Shown here one piece after another: positions 54,085 through 61,975 of a stretch of DNA of 64,000 bases. Below the pieces are notes generated by a model. It was not told the origin of the DNA. It searched no databases and saw only the letters and a list, made by a program, of their open reading frames with translations. The stretch lies in NCBI RefSeq assembly GCF_040819555.1, contig NZ_CP161920.1, positions 633,501-697,500 of the forward strand. The letters are read 5' to 3'. How positions within the stretch are numbered: position 1 is the stretch's first letter; each line of letters begins with the position of its first letter. A program made the translations under genes and the position numbers. This DNA is from Nitratireductor sp. GISD-1A_MAKvit. GTDB lineage: Bacteria; Pseudomonadota; Alphaproteobacteria; Rhizobiales; Rhizobiaceae.

Positions 54085-54834
54085 GTGACAAAAGAGCAGG
54101 ATATCGCCAGAGGCAGTCTGTCATGTGCCAAATGTCCGTTGCGCAAACGTGAGATCTTTCGCGTTTTTGAAGCCGACGAACTTTCCTTTGTCGAACATTT
54201 CAAAAAGGGTGATCTTGCGGTGCGACGCGGCGCAACCCTGCTCGTGGAAGGCGCCCATAACCCGCATCTCTACACTGTCCGGTCTGGCTGGGGCTTTCGG
54301 TACAAGCTGCTTGAAGATGGACGCCGCCAGATCGTCAATTACGTGATGCCCGGCGACCTGGTTGGCCTTCAGGGCAGTCTCATGGGCGAGATGCAGCATT
54401 CAGTCGAGGCGCTTTCTCCCATGCAGTTATGCGTGTTTGAAAAGGCAGAGCTTTTCACCCTCTATGAGCGTTTTCCCGGACTTGCATATGACATCACCTG
54501 GCTGGCCTCGCGCGAGGAATGCATGCTCGATGAGCACCTTTTGACCGTCGGCCGGCGTACGGCGGTCGAGAAGGTCGCGTATCTTCTCGCATTTGTTCTC
54601 GATCGAGCGAAGGAAAGCGGTCTCTCGTCGAATGGCACGCTGGAACTCACGCAGCAGCATGTTGCCGATACACTGGGCATCTCTCTGGTGCACACCAACA
54701 AGACGATCGCCCGTCTCGTCGATCGGAAATATGTGAAATGGGAAGACGGCGGGTGCCGGATACTCAATCCGGAGGGACTGGGCGAACTGGCGGGCTGGAT
54801 GAGCGGCTCATCGGCGAAGCGGCCTTTTCTATAG
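54085..54834 (+). CDS. Crp/Fnr family transcriptional regulator
   Basis: The 249-residue protein has an N-terminal 'SLSCAKCPLRKREIF', a cNMP-binding-type beta roll ('LLVEGAHNPHLYTVRSGWGFRYKLLEDGRRQIVNYVMPGDLVG') and a C-terminal winged helix ('LELTQQHVADTLGISLVHTNKTIARL'). Only two closely spaced Cys are present at the N-terminus, short of the four needed for an Fnr iron-sulphur cluster. The GTG at 54085 is chosen for the GGGAGGACGGG leader; ATG codons at 54022 and 54055 lack one. Its end overlaps the convergent transporter gene by 71 bases. Confidence 0.85.
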   Translation: MTKEQDIARGSLSCAKCPLRKREIFRVFEADELSFVEHFKKGDLAVRRGATLLVEGAHNPHLYTVRSGWGFRYKLLEDGRRQIVNYVMPGDLVGLQGSLMGEMQHSVEALSPMQLCVFEKAELFTLYERFPGLAYDITWLASREECMLDEHLLTVGRRTAVEKVAYLLAFVLDRAKESGLSSNGTLELTQQHVADTLGISLVHTNKTIARLVDRKYVKWEDGGCRILNPEGLGELAGWMSGSSAKRPFL

Positions 54835-55912
54835 GTCTCCGCGGTTGTCGGTAACGCTTTTGTGTGGAGCTTCCTGAAGCGGCGGGCGGTTCGATCCCGG
54901 GGATGATGTTTCCCGCCACCGCGTAGATTGTCAGCAATGCCGGAATCGCGATGAACCCGCCCACGGGTCCCCACATCCAGAGCCAGAAAGCGATCGCCAG
55001 AAACACGATGAACGGATTGAGTGTCATGCGCCTGCCGATCACCGTCGGCGTCACGAACTGTGCCTCGGTCGCGTTGAACGCGAGATAGGCGAGCGGAGGT
55101 ATGAAACTGGCTGTCAGCGTGTCGAATGTGGCGAGGCCCACCGCAAGGAGAATGCAGGCCATCACCGCAGGGCCGATGTAAATCACGAAATTCAGCAGGG
55201 TTGCCATCGCTCCCCAGAGGGCGGGTGAGGGCACCCCGAGGAACCAGAGCGCGATGCTGACTGCGACGCCCAGACCGATGTTGATGATCGTGATCGACAG
55301 AAGGTAGTCCGAAACCGCGTTTTCCACGTCCCGGAAGATGTGGGCCACACGCCACCGCAGCCGGCGATTGAAGCAAAGCCTCAGGATTGCCGCGCGTGTT
55401 TCGTGGCGTGTCGCGATGAAGAAGTAGAGGCTGGCAAAGAAAATCAGCAGTTGCGCCAGAAGAGATGGAGCCAGAACGGCCACGCTTTCCACGGTCGTGT
55501 CTTCTTTGACGGCCACAGTGACACTGGCGCCTCCGGTGACGGAGCGTATCTGCTCCTGCAGGTCCTTGATCGTGTTGAGCGGCTGGCGAAGGTTGGAAAG
55601 TTGCAGCTGCAGTTCACTCCAGATCTGGGGGATGCGGTCGGCCCAGGTGGTCAGGGGAGCTGCAATTGCGGTCAGAAATCCACCCACCAGAATTATGAAG
55701 ATGAGAACCACGGCAACCGCTGCGAATGCCGGCCAGACACCGAGACGCTCCAGTCGCGTCGCGATCGGGCCAAGCATAAGGCCGATAAACACTGCAAGCG
55801 ACATGGGGGCGAGGAGAAACCGGCCCTGATGCAGCATCACCAACAATGCAAGCAGTCCCAGAAGGAGGATCGCGGACTGTGCGGCGTAGCGCAGAGCGGC
55901 CTCCGTTGTCAT
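54764..55912 (-). CDS. AI-2E family transporter (PerM-like)
   Basis: This is a multi-span protein of about 382 residues with the AI-2E layout: paired helices, a cytosolic/periplasmic segment 'WADRIPQIWSELQLQLSNLRQPLNTI', and the family core 'NIGLGVAVSIALWFLGVPSPALWGAMATLLNFVIYIGPAV' and 'FIVFLAIAFWLWMWGPVGGFIAIPALL'. Substrate is unknown for most members. The start is ambiguous: ATG 55912 (chosen) or ATG 55957, both with weak leaders. Its last 23 codons lie antisense to the end of the Crp/Fnr gene and look non-conserved. Confidence 0.85.
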   Translation of the reverse strand: MTTEAALRYAAQSAILLLGLLALLVMLHQGRFLLAPMSLAVFIGLMLGPIATRLERLGVWPAFAAVAVVLIFIILVGGFLTAIAAPLTTWADRIPQIWSELQLQLSNLRQPLNTIKDLQEQIRSVTGGASVTVAVKEDTTVESVAVLAPSLLAQLLIFFASLYFFIATRHETRAAILRLCFNRRLRWRVAHIFRDVENAVSDYLLSITIINIGLGVAVSIALWFLGVPSPALWGAMATLLNFVIYIGPAVMACILLAVGLATFDTLTASFIPPLAYLAFNATEAQFVTPTVIGRRMTLNPFIVFLAIAFWLWMWGPVGGFIAIPALLTIYAVAGNIIPGIEPPAASGSSTQKRYRQPRRPIEKAASPMSRSSSPPVRPVPPD

Positions 55913-56018
55913 GATGTGTGATCTCTTGCGTTGGTGTCTCTCGACCGGCTGGTTCATGAGTTTTCCACTTTGTGTTTGAGTGGAAAGCCCCTCATGGCGC
56001 GTTTGGTTCCTTTGGCAA

Positions 56019-56043
56019 GGAACTTCATGTGCCGTTTCGCGTT
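56019..56043 (+). promoter_or_regulatory. EcfG-type promoter of the DUF883-like operon
   Basis: GGAAC (56019-56023), 16 bases, CGTT (56040-56043), 31 bases before the start codon at 56075. Confidence 0.82.
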
Positions 56044-56074
56044 GGCCTGTGAGCACAACAATGGAGAATGCGAA

Positions 56075-56410
56075 ATGGCGACCACGACAAAGCCTGCACG
56101 AGCCGACAAGAATGACGGCGTCACCGTCAGTGATCTTGAAAAGGACATTCAGCAACTGCGTGCCGACATGTCGAGCCTGGTGGATCATCTGAAGGCGATG
56201 GGCGGGCAGTCTGGCGATGCCGCGCGAAAGGCCGCCGGTGAGCGTCTTGAACAGCTGCGCGGGCAGGGTGAGGCTGCTCTCAACAGCGTTAAGGACACCA
56301 CCAACGATCTGGAGCGTGAACTGGCGCGAACGGTAAGGGAGCGGCCCATCAGCACGCTGGCGCTCGCGGTGGGGGCAGGGTTCCTGCTTGCATTCGCGAC
56401 CCGTCGCTAG
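56075..56410 (+). CDS. DUF883/ElaB-like protein
   Basis: The 111-residue protein has a charged helical N-terminal region ('VSDLEKDIQQLRADMSSLVDHLKAM', probably coiled coil), a second helix ('LNSVKDTTNDLERELARTVRERP') and a C-terminal membrane anchor 'ISTLALAVGAGFLLAFATRR'. This is the ElaB/YqjD layout; those proteins tether to the inner membrane, and some bind ribosomes in stationary phase. GGAG lies 8 bases before the ATG. It heads a short run of envelope-stress-type genes behind an EcfG promoter. Confidence 0.82.
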   Translation: MATTTKPARADKNDGVTVSDLEKDIQQLRADMSSLVDHLKAMGGQSGDAARKAAGERLEQLRGQGEAALNSVKDTTNDLERELARTVRERPISTLALAVGAGFLLAFATRR

Positions 56411-56418
56411 GACGCGTC

Positions 56419-56865
56419 ATGTTGGCAAGACTTTTCGCCTCCGTGGCCGCCGGGGAGTTGTCCGGCATGGCGAGGCGTCTCAAGTTTGCCTCCGCCTTCT
56501 GCGCGCTGGCAGCGGGGCTTGCCCTGTTCGGCTTTGGCTTCCTCGTTCTGGCCGGCTATATCGCTGCTTCACAGCGCTGGGGCGCCGTCGAGGCAGCGCT
56601 CGGTTTCGGTGTGGCGTTTTCGGCGATGGGAGCGGTTGTCCTTCTGGGGCTGAGTGTCTGGCGGCGGATCCAGTTGCGCCGGGCCCGGCGTCGGCGCGCT
56701 TCGGATGCCGGCATGCTCGCGGGCACCGCCGCTCTCACATTGCTGCCGGCCCTGATCTCGCGAACAGGTGGGCTCGGCGCTCTGGCGCTGCCTGTCCTGG
56801 CTGTCGCCGGCTACGCGATCTATCGAGAGAATGCCGGCACCGGTGAAGACGCCGAACAGGAATAG
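56419..56865 (+). CDS. Phage-holin-superfamily-III-like membrane protein (DUF1469/YqjE type)
   Basis: The 148-residue protein has helices at about 23-45 and 57-80 and a further hydrophobic C-terminal segment (about 98-135). The layout after a DUF883 gene mirrors the elaB/yqjD-yqjE arrangement. A basic stretch 'RRIQLRRARRRRA' lies between the membrane regions. The name reflects fold similarity; nothing indicates a phage origin. It starts eight bases after the DUF883 gene, so it is in the same operon. Confidence 0.7.
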   Translation: MLARLFASVAAGELSGMARRLKFASAFCALAAGLALFGFGFLVLAGYIAASQRWGAVEAALGFGVAFSAMGAVVLLGLSVWRRIQLRRARRRRASDAGMLAGTAALTLLPALISRTGGLGALALPVLAVAGYAIYRENAGTGEDAEQE

Positions 56866-56955
56866 CGCCTTGGGCATCGCCCTCGAAAGGGAGCGATCAT
56901 GGAACTCTCGCACGGCTGTCGCATTGGGGTCCGGCAAAGAGAAGGAGCATATCAG

Positions 56956-57150
56956 ATGCCCGACAAGGTGAAATCCATACCCTCTGAGAATGCGCGTCAG
57001 GGCCGCCGTGGCTTTCCGGTACTAATGGTGCTGGTCTTCGGGCTTTTGCTCGGCGCGCTGGTCTGGTGGGGTGTCGAAGTTTACGGGCTGATGCTCGATG
57101 AGCAACAGCCTGTCGAGCTCCCTGCCGCGGAAGACGCTGTCAGCGAATAG
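56956..57150 (+). CDS. Small single-span membrane protein of unknown function
   Basis: The 64-residue protein has a basic N-terminus, one helix at about 20-43 ('GFPVLMVLVFGLLLGALVWWGVEVYGL') and an acidic tail. The ATG at 56956 has AGGAG 8 bases ahead; an earlier in-frame ATG at 56899 lacks a leader. I do not recognise the family. Context (DUF883, holin-like, Dps) suggests a general stress gene. Confidence 0.65.
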   Translation: MPDKVKSIPSENARQGRRGFPVLMVLVFGLLLGALVWWGVEVYGLMLDEQQPVELPAAEDAVSE

Positions 57151-57201
57151 CTGTGACGTTCGCGACCCCGACAATCATAGAATCCTGCAATGGAGATTTT
57201 C

Positions 57202-57711
57202 ATGAGTGAAGCTGCTGAAGTTCTTAAACCGAAGGTCCATTCCGAAAAAATGGACATCGGCCTTTCCGAAGCGGACAGGAAGGAAATTTCGGCCGGTCTG
57301 TCCGAGATACTCGTCGATACCTACCGGCTTTTGATCAAGACACATATTTACCACTGGAATGTGGTGGGCCCACTGTTCCATTCGATCCACGTGCTGACCG
57401 AGGAGCAGTACAACACGCTGTTCGAGGCCACCGACATCATTGCTGAACGTGTGCGTGCGCTGGGTCACCATGCGCCCATCCTCAGCGGCAAGGGTGTGGA
57501 CACGTCGATTGAACTTCGTGCGTCCGGCCGTTCCGCGCTGGAGATGGTGCAGGATCTGGTGGAGGACCATGAGGAAGCCGTGCGCAAGATGCGCGACATC
57601 GGCACCAAGGCGGATGAGAAGGGCGATCTCGTTACCGCCGACATGCTGACAGCCAGGCTGACCTTCCATGAAAAGGCGCTCTGGATGCTGCGTGCGCTGA
57701 TTTCTGATTGA
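57202..57711 (+). CDS. dps: Dps family DNA-binding ferritin
   Basis: The 169-residue protein carries the Dps ferroxidase-site pattern: 'LLIKTHIYHWNVVGPLFHSIHVLTEEQYNTLFEATDIIAERV' with H, H, D and E at the dinuclear site. The ATG at 57202 has GGAG six bases upstream; an ATG at 57190 is less well placed. Dps oxidises and stores iron with H2O2 and protects DNA in stress. A strong terminator follows. Confidence 0.94.
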   Translation: MSEAAEVLKPKVHSEKMDIGLSEADRKEISAGLSEILVDTYRLLIKTHIYHWNVVGPLFHSIHVLTEEQYNTLFEATDIIAERVRALGHHAPILSGKGVDTSIELRASGRSALEMVQDLVEDHEEAVRKMRDIGTKADEKGDLVTADMLTARLTFHEKALWMLRALISD

Positions 57712-57736
57712 TGCGCAAAACTTCTCCCAGGACTTG

Positions 57737-57767
57737 CCCGGCCGGTTTGCCCCGGCCGGGTTTTTTT
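57737..57767 (+). terminator. Strong Rho-independent terminator after dps
   Basis: CCCGGCCGG (57737-57745) pairs with CCGGCCGGG (57752-57760) around TTTGCC, followed by seven T. It overlaps the last two bases of the convergent lipid kinase gene. Confidence 0.93.
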
Positions 57768-58683
57768 ATGAAGGCTGGCCGGGGCTTTCTGGAGCCAGCA
57801 CACGCAGCGCCTTCGGGTGAAGCACAATCCGGGTCTCGGCTGGCAGCGGTTTCAGCTCGCCATCGATAGCGCATTTGAACCGCCGGACCTTTGAGCGAAC
57901 ACGCACCGTTACCTCGGTGGATTGGTGAATCGCCACCTGCTCGTTCTTGCGCCAGCGGCCAATACCCATGTTCAGGAAGAAGAGGAGCATTTCTCCCCGC
58001 GTCCGGGCGTGGGTGATGTAGATGCCGAGCTGTCCGCCGTCGGGCCTGTCCGTGAATGGCAGGCGTTGACCCTCGCCATAGAGATTGTTCGTCACTGCCA
58101 GGCTGGACGTGGTGGCGAGCATTTTTGCCTCGGGGAGTACGAGCTCAAGCTCCAGCTTAGGCGGTCTTACCATCGTGACAAAGGCGGCGCGCGCCGAAGC
58201 GATGATCTTGCCGATACGGGAACGGAATGCCATCCGCTCGCGAAGACGGATCAGTTGCGGGTGCATGCCTATCGACAGCTGGTGGACATAATAGGTGTCG
58301 TCGGCTTTGGCGATGTCGACCTTTCTGACCGTCCCCTGGGCCAGCGCCTCCATGGCCTCGTGCAGATCCTGCGGGACGCCAAGGCTGCGGGCGAAGAGGT
58401 TCATGGTGCCCGCGGGCAGAATGGCGAGCGCCTTACCCGAATGTGCGAGAAGCCCGGCGGCAAGCGAGATCGTGCCATCACCGCCACCAGCCAGCAGAAC
58501 GTCTGCCCTCGCGTCCTTTGCAGCATCCTCCATCACCGGCACGATCTCTGCACCCGCGCAGCACCTCACCTCTATCGAGTGGCCGGCAGCTTCAAAGATG
58601 TTTTTCATCTCTTCGGCGAGTGCATCGGTGTCGAGATTGCGGAGGGTGCCTCCATTTCGGTTGAGAACTGCAAGAACATGCAT
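57766..58683 (-). CDS. Diacylglycerol kinase-family lipid kinase
   Basis: The 305-residue protein has the DAGK catalytic signature 'VLLAGGGDGTISLAAGLLAHSGKALAILPAGTMNLFARSLGVP' (GGGDGT nucleotide loop and G-T-x-N-x-x-A), then the beta-sandwich domain with 'FKCAIDGELKPL'. It may phosphorylate diacylglycerol, sphingoid or another lipid. The ATG at 58683 matches 'MHVLAVLNRNGG'; a longer frame is not needed. The EcfG-type site at 58781 points away from this gene. Confidence 0.88.
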   Translation of the reverse strand: MHVLAVLNRNGGTLRNLDTDALAEEMKNIFEAAGHSIEVRCCAGAEIVPVMEDAAKDARADVLLAGGGDGTISLAAGLLAHSGKALAILPAGTMNLFARSLGVPQDLHEAMEALAQGTVRKVDIAKADDTYYVHQLSIGMHPQLIRLRERMAFRSRIGKIIASARAAFVTMVRPPKLELELVLPEAKMLATTSSLAVTNNLYGEGQRLPFTDRPDGGQLGIYITHARTRGEMLLFFLNMGIGRWRKNEQVAIHQSTEVTVRVRSKVRRFKCAIDGELKPLPAETRIVLHPKALRVLAPESPGQPS

Positions 58684-58780
58684 TGGAGGCTTCCTGAGGG
58701 TTTCGCTGCGGTTGGTTCTGAAGAAGCGGTCAGGAGAAAAGGTTCCCAAAAGAAGATTGCGAGCGAAACAGGAAAATCAG

Positions 58781-58805
58781 GGAACAAGAAATGGGGCAAG
58801 GCGTT
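58781..58805 (+). promoter_or_regulatory. EcfG-type promoter of the PRC-barrel gene
   Basis: GGAAC (58781-58785), 16 bases, CGTT (58802-58805), 93 bases before the start codon at 58898. Confidence 0.8.
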
Positions 58806-58897
58806 TTAAGGGTGCAATCGGCCACGCACCGATCCGCCCTGGCAAGTTTGGGTCAGAGCGTGGCCTGTACAGAAACACTGCACACGGAGAGCTTAAC

Positions 58898-59893
58898 ATG
58901 TTCCGCAATCTTTTGGCGACCACTGCAATTGCAACGCTCGTCGCGACCGGCGCGGTTGCACAGACCTCCACCAACACGACGACCGGTGTGCCTTCTGCTG
59001 CACCCACCGAACAGTCCGATGAAATGGCGGTGCGCGCCAATGGTCATCTGGCCACCGATCTGATCGGCAAGACGGTCTACAACGGATCCGGCGAAGAGGC
59101 CGAGAACATCGGTGAGGTCAACGACCTGGTGCTCGATGAAGAAGGTGAAGTGAACGCGATCGTCGTTGGCGTTGGCGGCTTCCTTGGCATCGGCCAGAAG
59201 GAAGTGGCCCTCGAATACGACCTGGTCTCCTGGGCCGAACGGGACGGCGACCGCTGGCTCGTGGTGGAAACCACTGCCGAGGCACTGGAAGCCCAGGAAG
59301 AGTTTGACCGTGCCGCTTATCGCCCGATGCCGGCCGATGCAGAGGTGACGGAAGCAAAGCCCGCCTCCAGGGATGACCTTGCCAAAGCGCCGGTGAAGGC
59401 TGATGAGAACGCCGAAGACACGGCCATGGCGCCAGTCCCCGAAACGATGGATGGCGAACAGCCGGCACGGGATGATGGCGTTGCCGCCGTACCGGCTCCG
59501 GACGCGGATGATACCATGGCTCCCGACGAGACCATGACGTCGGCCATTGACCGGTCCAGCCTGCAGGAAATGCCTGCAAACGAGATCCGCACCGAGCAGC
59601 TCACCGGCACCACCGTCTATGGCGCCAATGAAGAAAACATTGGCGAGATCGGTGACGTGATCATCTCGCAGGACGGCAATGTCGATGCCATCATCGTCGA
59701 TGTCGGCGGTTTCCTCGGCATTGGTGAGAAAGAGGTTGCGATCGGCATGGACAATCTCGCCTTCATGACCGACGGCGGCGGCTCGCTCTACCTCTACACC
59801 GAGTTCACCGAGGAAGAGCTTGAGCAGCAGCCTGCCTATGACGAGGCAAGCTATGGCGAGCGTCGTGACGAAATGCGCATGCAGGTTCAATAA
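58898..59893 (+). CDS. Exported protein with two PRC-barrel domains
   Basis: The 331-residue protein has a signal peptide ('LLATTAIATLVATGAVA', then QTS). Two PRC-barrel repeats follow: about 47-125 ('LIGKTVYNGSGEEAENIGEVNDLVLDEEGEVNAIVVGVGGFLGIGQKEVAL') and about 233-310 ('LTGTTVYGANEENIGEIGDVII' and 'VDAIIVDVGGFLGIGEKEVAI'). An acidic Ala/Pro-rich linker lies between. Such proteins are often stress-induced in Rhizobiales; biochemical function is unknown. Only this ATG gives a signal peptide. CGGAGAG precedes it. Confidence 0.92.
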   Translation: MFRNLLATTAIATLVATGAVAQTSTNTTTGVPSAAPTEQSDEMAVRANGHLATDLIGKTVYNGSGEEAENIGEVNDLVLDEEGEVNAIVVGVGGFLGIGQKEVALEYDLVSWAERDGDRWLVVETTAEALEAQEEFDRAAYRPMPADAEVTEAKPASRDDLAKAPVKADENAEDTAMAPVPETMDGEQPARDDGVAAVPAPDADDTMAPDETMTSAIDRSSLQEMPANEIRTEQLTGTTVYGANEENIGEIGDVIISQDGNVDAIIVDVGGFLGIGEKEVAIGMDNLAFMTDGGGSLYLYTEFTEEELEQQPAYDEASYGERRDEMRMQVQ

Positions 59894-59918
59894 TCTGCGC
59901 ATGCCGCATTGAACCGAG

Positions 59919-59946
59919 GAGCCCCGTGCCCAGCGCGGGGCTCTTT
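59919..59946 (+). terminator. Rho-independent terminator after the PRC-barrel gene
   Basis: GAGCCCCG (59919-59926) pairs with CGGGGCTC (59936-59943), a 9-base loop, then TTT. Confidence 0.8.
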
Positions 59947-60065
59947 GTCTATGCCACATTGACAATGCGTTTGATTGTTGCCGCTTTCAAAGACGGGTGT
60001 TTGCCGCCATGTTTGCGAATGAATTGTCGTGACCAGAACGCCAGCCAGGCGTGGAAGGAACTGCC

Positions 60066-60998
60066 ATGCTTACCCAGATCGAAGGCATTCATCACATCAC
60101 CTCCATGGCCCGCGATGCGCAGGCGACGGACCGGTTCATCACGAATACGCTTGGCCTGCGCCGGGTGAAGAAAACCGTCAATTTCGATGCGCCGGATGTC
60201 TATCATCTCTACTACGCCAACGGGGCGGGCCAGCCGGGGACAGTGATGACCTATTTCCCGTTTCCCAACATCGTTGCCGGCAAACGAGGTGCGGGCGAGG
60301 TGGGAACGACCGTCTATTCCGTTCCCAAAGGCAGTCTCGACTACTGGACCAAACGCCTGGAAACGCAGGGTGTGGAAGGGCTTTCGCGCGAGACCCGCTT
60401 TGGCGAAGCGCGCCTGCTTTTCGAAGGCGTGAATGGCGATGGCTTTGCCCTGAACGAGGTGGAAAGCGATCTGCGTGAACCGTGGAATGGCGCGGATGTT
60501 GCCGATGAAGCGGCAATTCGCGGATTTCACTCCGCATCGCTGGTGCTGCGCGACCGTGGCGGCGCCGAGGCGCTTCTTTCGTTCATGGGCTACACGCCGC
60601 TCGGAGAAGAAGACGGTGTGCTGCGCATGGTGAGAGAAGGCGGCAACGGCGCCAACGTGATCGACCTCGAAACCCGGCCCGATGCGCCCGTGGCGCGGCA
60701 GGGTGCCGGCTCGGTTCATCACATTGCCTTTGCCGTAGCCAATGACGAAGCGCAGATTGCCGTTCGCGAGGAACTGGTGGCACAGGGCTTTCAGATCACG
60801 CCGGTGATCGACCGGGATTATTTCCATTCGATCTACTTTCGCGCCCCCGGCGGCGTCCTTTTTGAAATCGCGACGAACGAGCCGGGCTTTGCCAGTGATG
60901 AAGACATGGCCCATCTGGGCGAGGCACTGAAACTGCCCAGCCAGCACGCCCATCTGCGCGAGCGGCTCGAAGCGTCGCTGCCGAAGATCGGAGGCTGA
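60066..60998 (+). CDS. VOC-family ring-cleaving dioxygenase (MhqO-like)
   Basis: The 310-residue protein contains two glyoxalase/VOC modules. The first starts 'IEGIHHITSMARDAQATDRFITNTLGLRRVKKTVNFD' and the second 'IRGFHSASLVLRDRGGAEALLSFMGYTPL'. Metal ligands are likely His10 (in GIHHIT), a His in 'GSVHHIAFAVAN' and Glu in 'GGVLFEIATNEPG'. It resembles MhqO/hydroquinone-type dioxygenases involved in quinone or electrophile tolerance. The ATG at 60066 is chosen because AAGGAA stands 6-10 bases ahead. The hydrolase follows after three bases, the MhqO-MhqD pairing. Confidence 0.87.
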   Translation: MLTQIEGIHHITSMARDAQATDRFITNTLGLRRVKKTVNFDAPDVYHLYYANGAGQPGTVMTYFPFPNIVAGKRGAGEVGTTVYSVPKGSLDYWTKRLETQGVEGLSRETRFGEARLLFEGVNGDGFALNEVESDLREPWNGADVADEAAIRGFHSASLVLRDRGGAEALLSFMGYTPLGEEDGVLRMVREGGNGANVIDLETRPDAPVARQGAGSVHHIAFAVANDEAQIAVREELVAQGFQITPVIDRDYFHSIYFRAPGGVLFEIATNEPGFASDEDMAHLGEALKLPSQHAHLRERLEASLPKIGG

Positions 60999-61001
60999 GC
61001 C

Positions 61002-61628
61002 ATGGCGACGGACCATTACGTGCATCACCTGGCCTCTCAGGGGCCGGGCAAACCGCTCCTGTTCCTCTTTCATGGAACAGGCGGCGACGAGCGTCAGCTC
61101 CTGCAGCTGGGTGCGGAGCTGGCGCCCGGAGCCGGCATTGTCTCACCGCGTGGCGATGTGAGCGAGCAGGGCGCGGCGCGCTTCTTCCGCCGCACCGGCG
61201 AGGGCGTCTACGATATGGACGATCTGGCGCGGGCGACCGAGCGTATGTGTGAATTCGTCGCTGCCCATGTGGAAGAGGAAAAACCGAGTGCGGTGCTTGG
61301 TCTTGGCTATTCCAACGGGGCGAACATTCTCGCTTCCGTGACCTTTGCTGCACCGCAGCTTTTCGATGCGGCGGTATTGATGCATCCGCTCATCCCCTTT
61401 GCGCCGCGCTGGGGCGAGGGGGCGGTCACAACGCGGTTCCTGCTCACGGCTGGGCGTAAAGACCCGATTTGCCCTGCGCAGCTTACCACCCGGCTTGCGG
61501 ACTATCTCAAGAATGCCGGCGCAGAGGTCGAAATCGAATGGCATGAGGGCGGGCATGACATCCGCCCGAACGAAACCATGGCGGCCGGGCGGTTCCTGTC
61601 GCCGTTTCTCGAGGGAGTGGGGCGATGA
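61002..61628 (+). CDS. Alpha/beta hydrolase (carboxylesterase, MhqD-like)
   Basis: The 208-residue protein has the phospholipase/carboxylesterase fold: 'LLFLFHGTGGDERQLLQLG' (oxyanion HG), nucleophile Ser in 'GLGYSNGANILAS', Asp in 'AGRKDPICPA' and His in 'EGGHDIRPNE'. It is coupled to the VOC dioxygenase upstream and overlaps the GNAT gene downstream (ATGA). MhqD-type hydrolases accompany MhqO dioxygenases in quinone-resistance operons; hydrolysis of the ring-cleavage product is inferred. Confidence 0.87.
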   Translation: MATDHYVHHLASQGPGKPLLFLFHGTGGDERQLLQLGAELAPGAGIVSPRGDVSEQGAARFFRRTGEGVYDMDDLARATERMCEFVAAHVEEEKPSAVLGLGYSNGANILASVTFAAPQLFDAAVLMHPLIPFAPRWGEGAVTTRFLLTAGRKDPICPAQLTTRLADYLKNAGAEVEIEWHEGGHDIRPNETMAAGRFLSPFLEGVGR

Positions 61629-61918
61629 GTGTGAGTGAATCCATCACCATGGAAGAGAATGGCAGCAAGGGGCGGTATCTTTATCGCGCCGATGGCCATG
61701 AGGCGGAGATGACGTTCTCGAGGGTCGGCACGAGCCAGATCATCATCGATCATACGGGCGTACCGGACGCGTTTCGTGGTCAGGGGGTCGGCGTCGCGCT
61801 TGTCACGCGCGCCGTGGAAGACGCGCGTGCCAAAGGCATCAGGATCAGGCCGTTGTGTCCATTTGCCAACGCCCAGTTTCGGCGCCATCCGGAATGGGCC
61901 GACGTTCTGGCGCGCTAG
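61625..61918 (+). CDS. Small GNAT N-acetyltransferase (YjdJ/COG2388 type)
   Basis: The 97-residue protein has the short GNAT core 'IIIDHTGVPDAFRGQGVGVALVTRAVEDARAKGI', with R-G-Q-G-V-G as the acetyl-CoA loop, and ends 'IRPLCPFANAQFRRHPEWADVL', typical of COG2388. Its role is unknown. The start overlaps the hydrolase stop. It is convergent with the aspartokinase gene. Confidence 0.87.
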   Translation: MSVSESITMEENGSKGRYLYRADGHEAEMTFSRVGTSQIIIDHTGVPDAFRGQGVGVALVTRAVEDARAKGIRIRPLCPFANAQFRRHPEWADVLAR

Positions 61919-61935
61919 AGCGCAGCAGTGCGGTC

Positions 61936-61975
61936 ACGTTGAAGGAAACGGCGTTCAGGCCGCTTCCTTCAACGT
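61936..61975. terminator. Long hairpin between convergent GNAT gene and aspartokinase
   Basis: A perfect 12-bp inverted repeat (61936-61947 with 61964-61975) extends after one mismatch by four more pairs (61949-61952 with 61959-61962). One arm lies inside the last codons of the aspartokinase. No long T-run is present, so it is a terminator-like or 3'-protecting hairpin. Confidence 0.6.

Noticed and set aside
56419..56865. Prophage remnant because of the holin-like gene
   Set aside because: This membrane family is chromosomal beside DUF883 genes; no other phage gene, att site or composition change is seen.
56913..56940. A sixth EcfG-like site (GGAAC, 16 bases, CATT) before the small membrane protein
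   Set aside because: The -10 differs at a key base (CATT instead of CGTT) and the site lies in an already transcribed operon.
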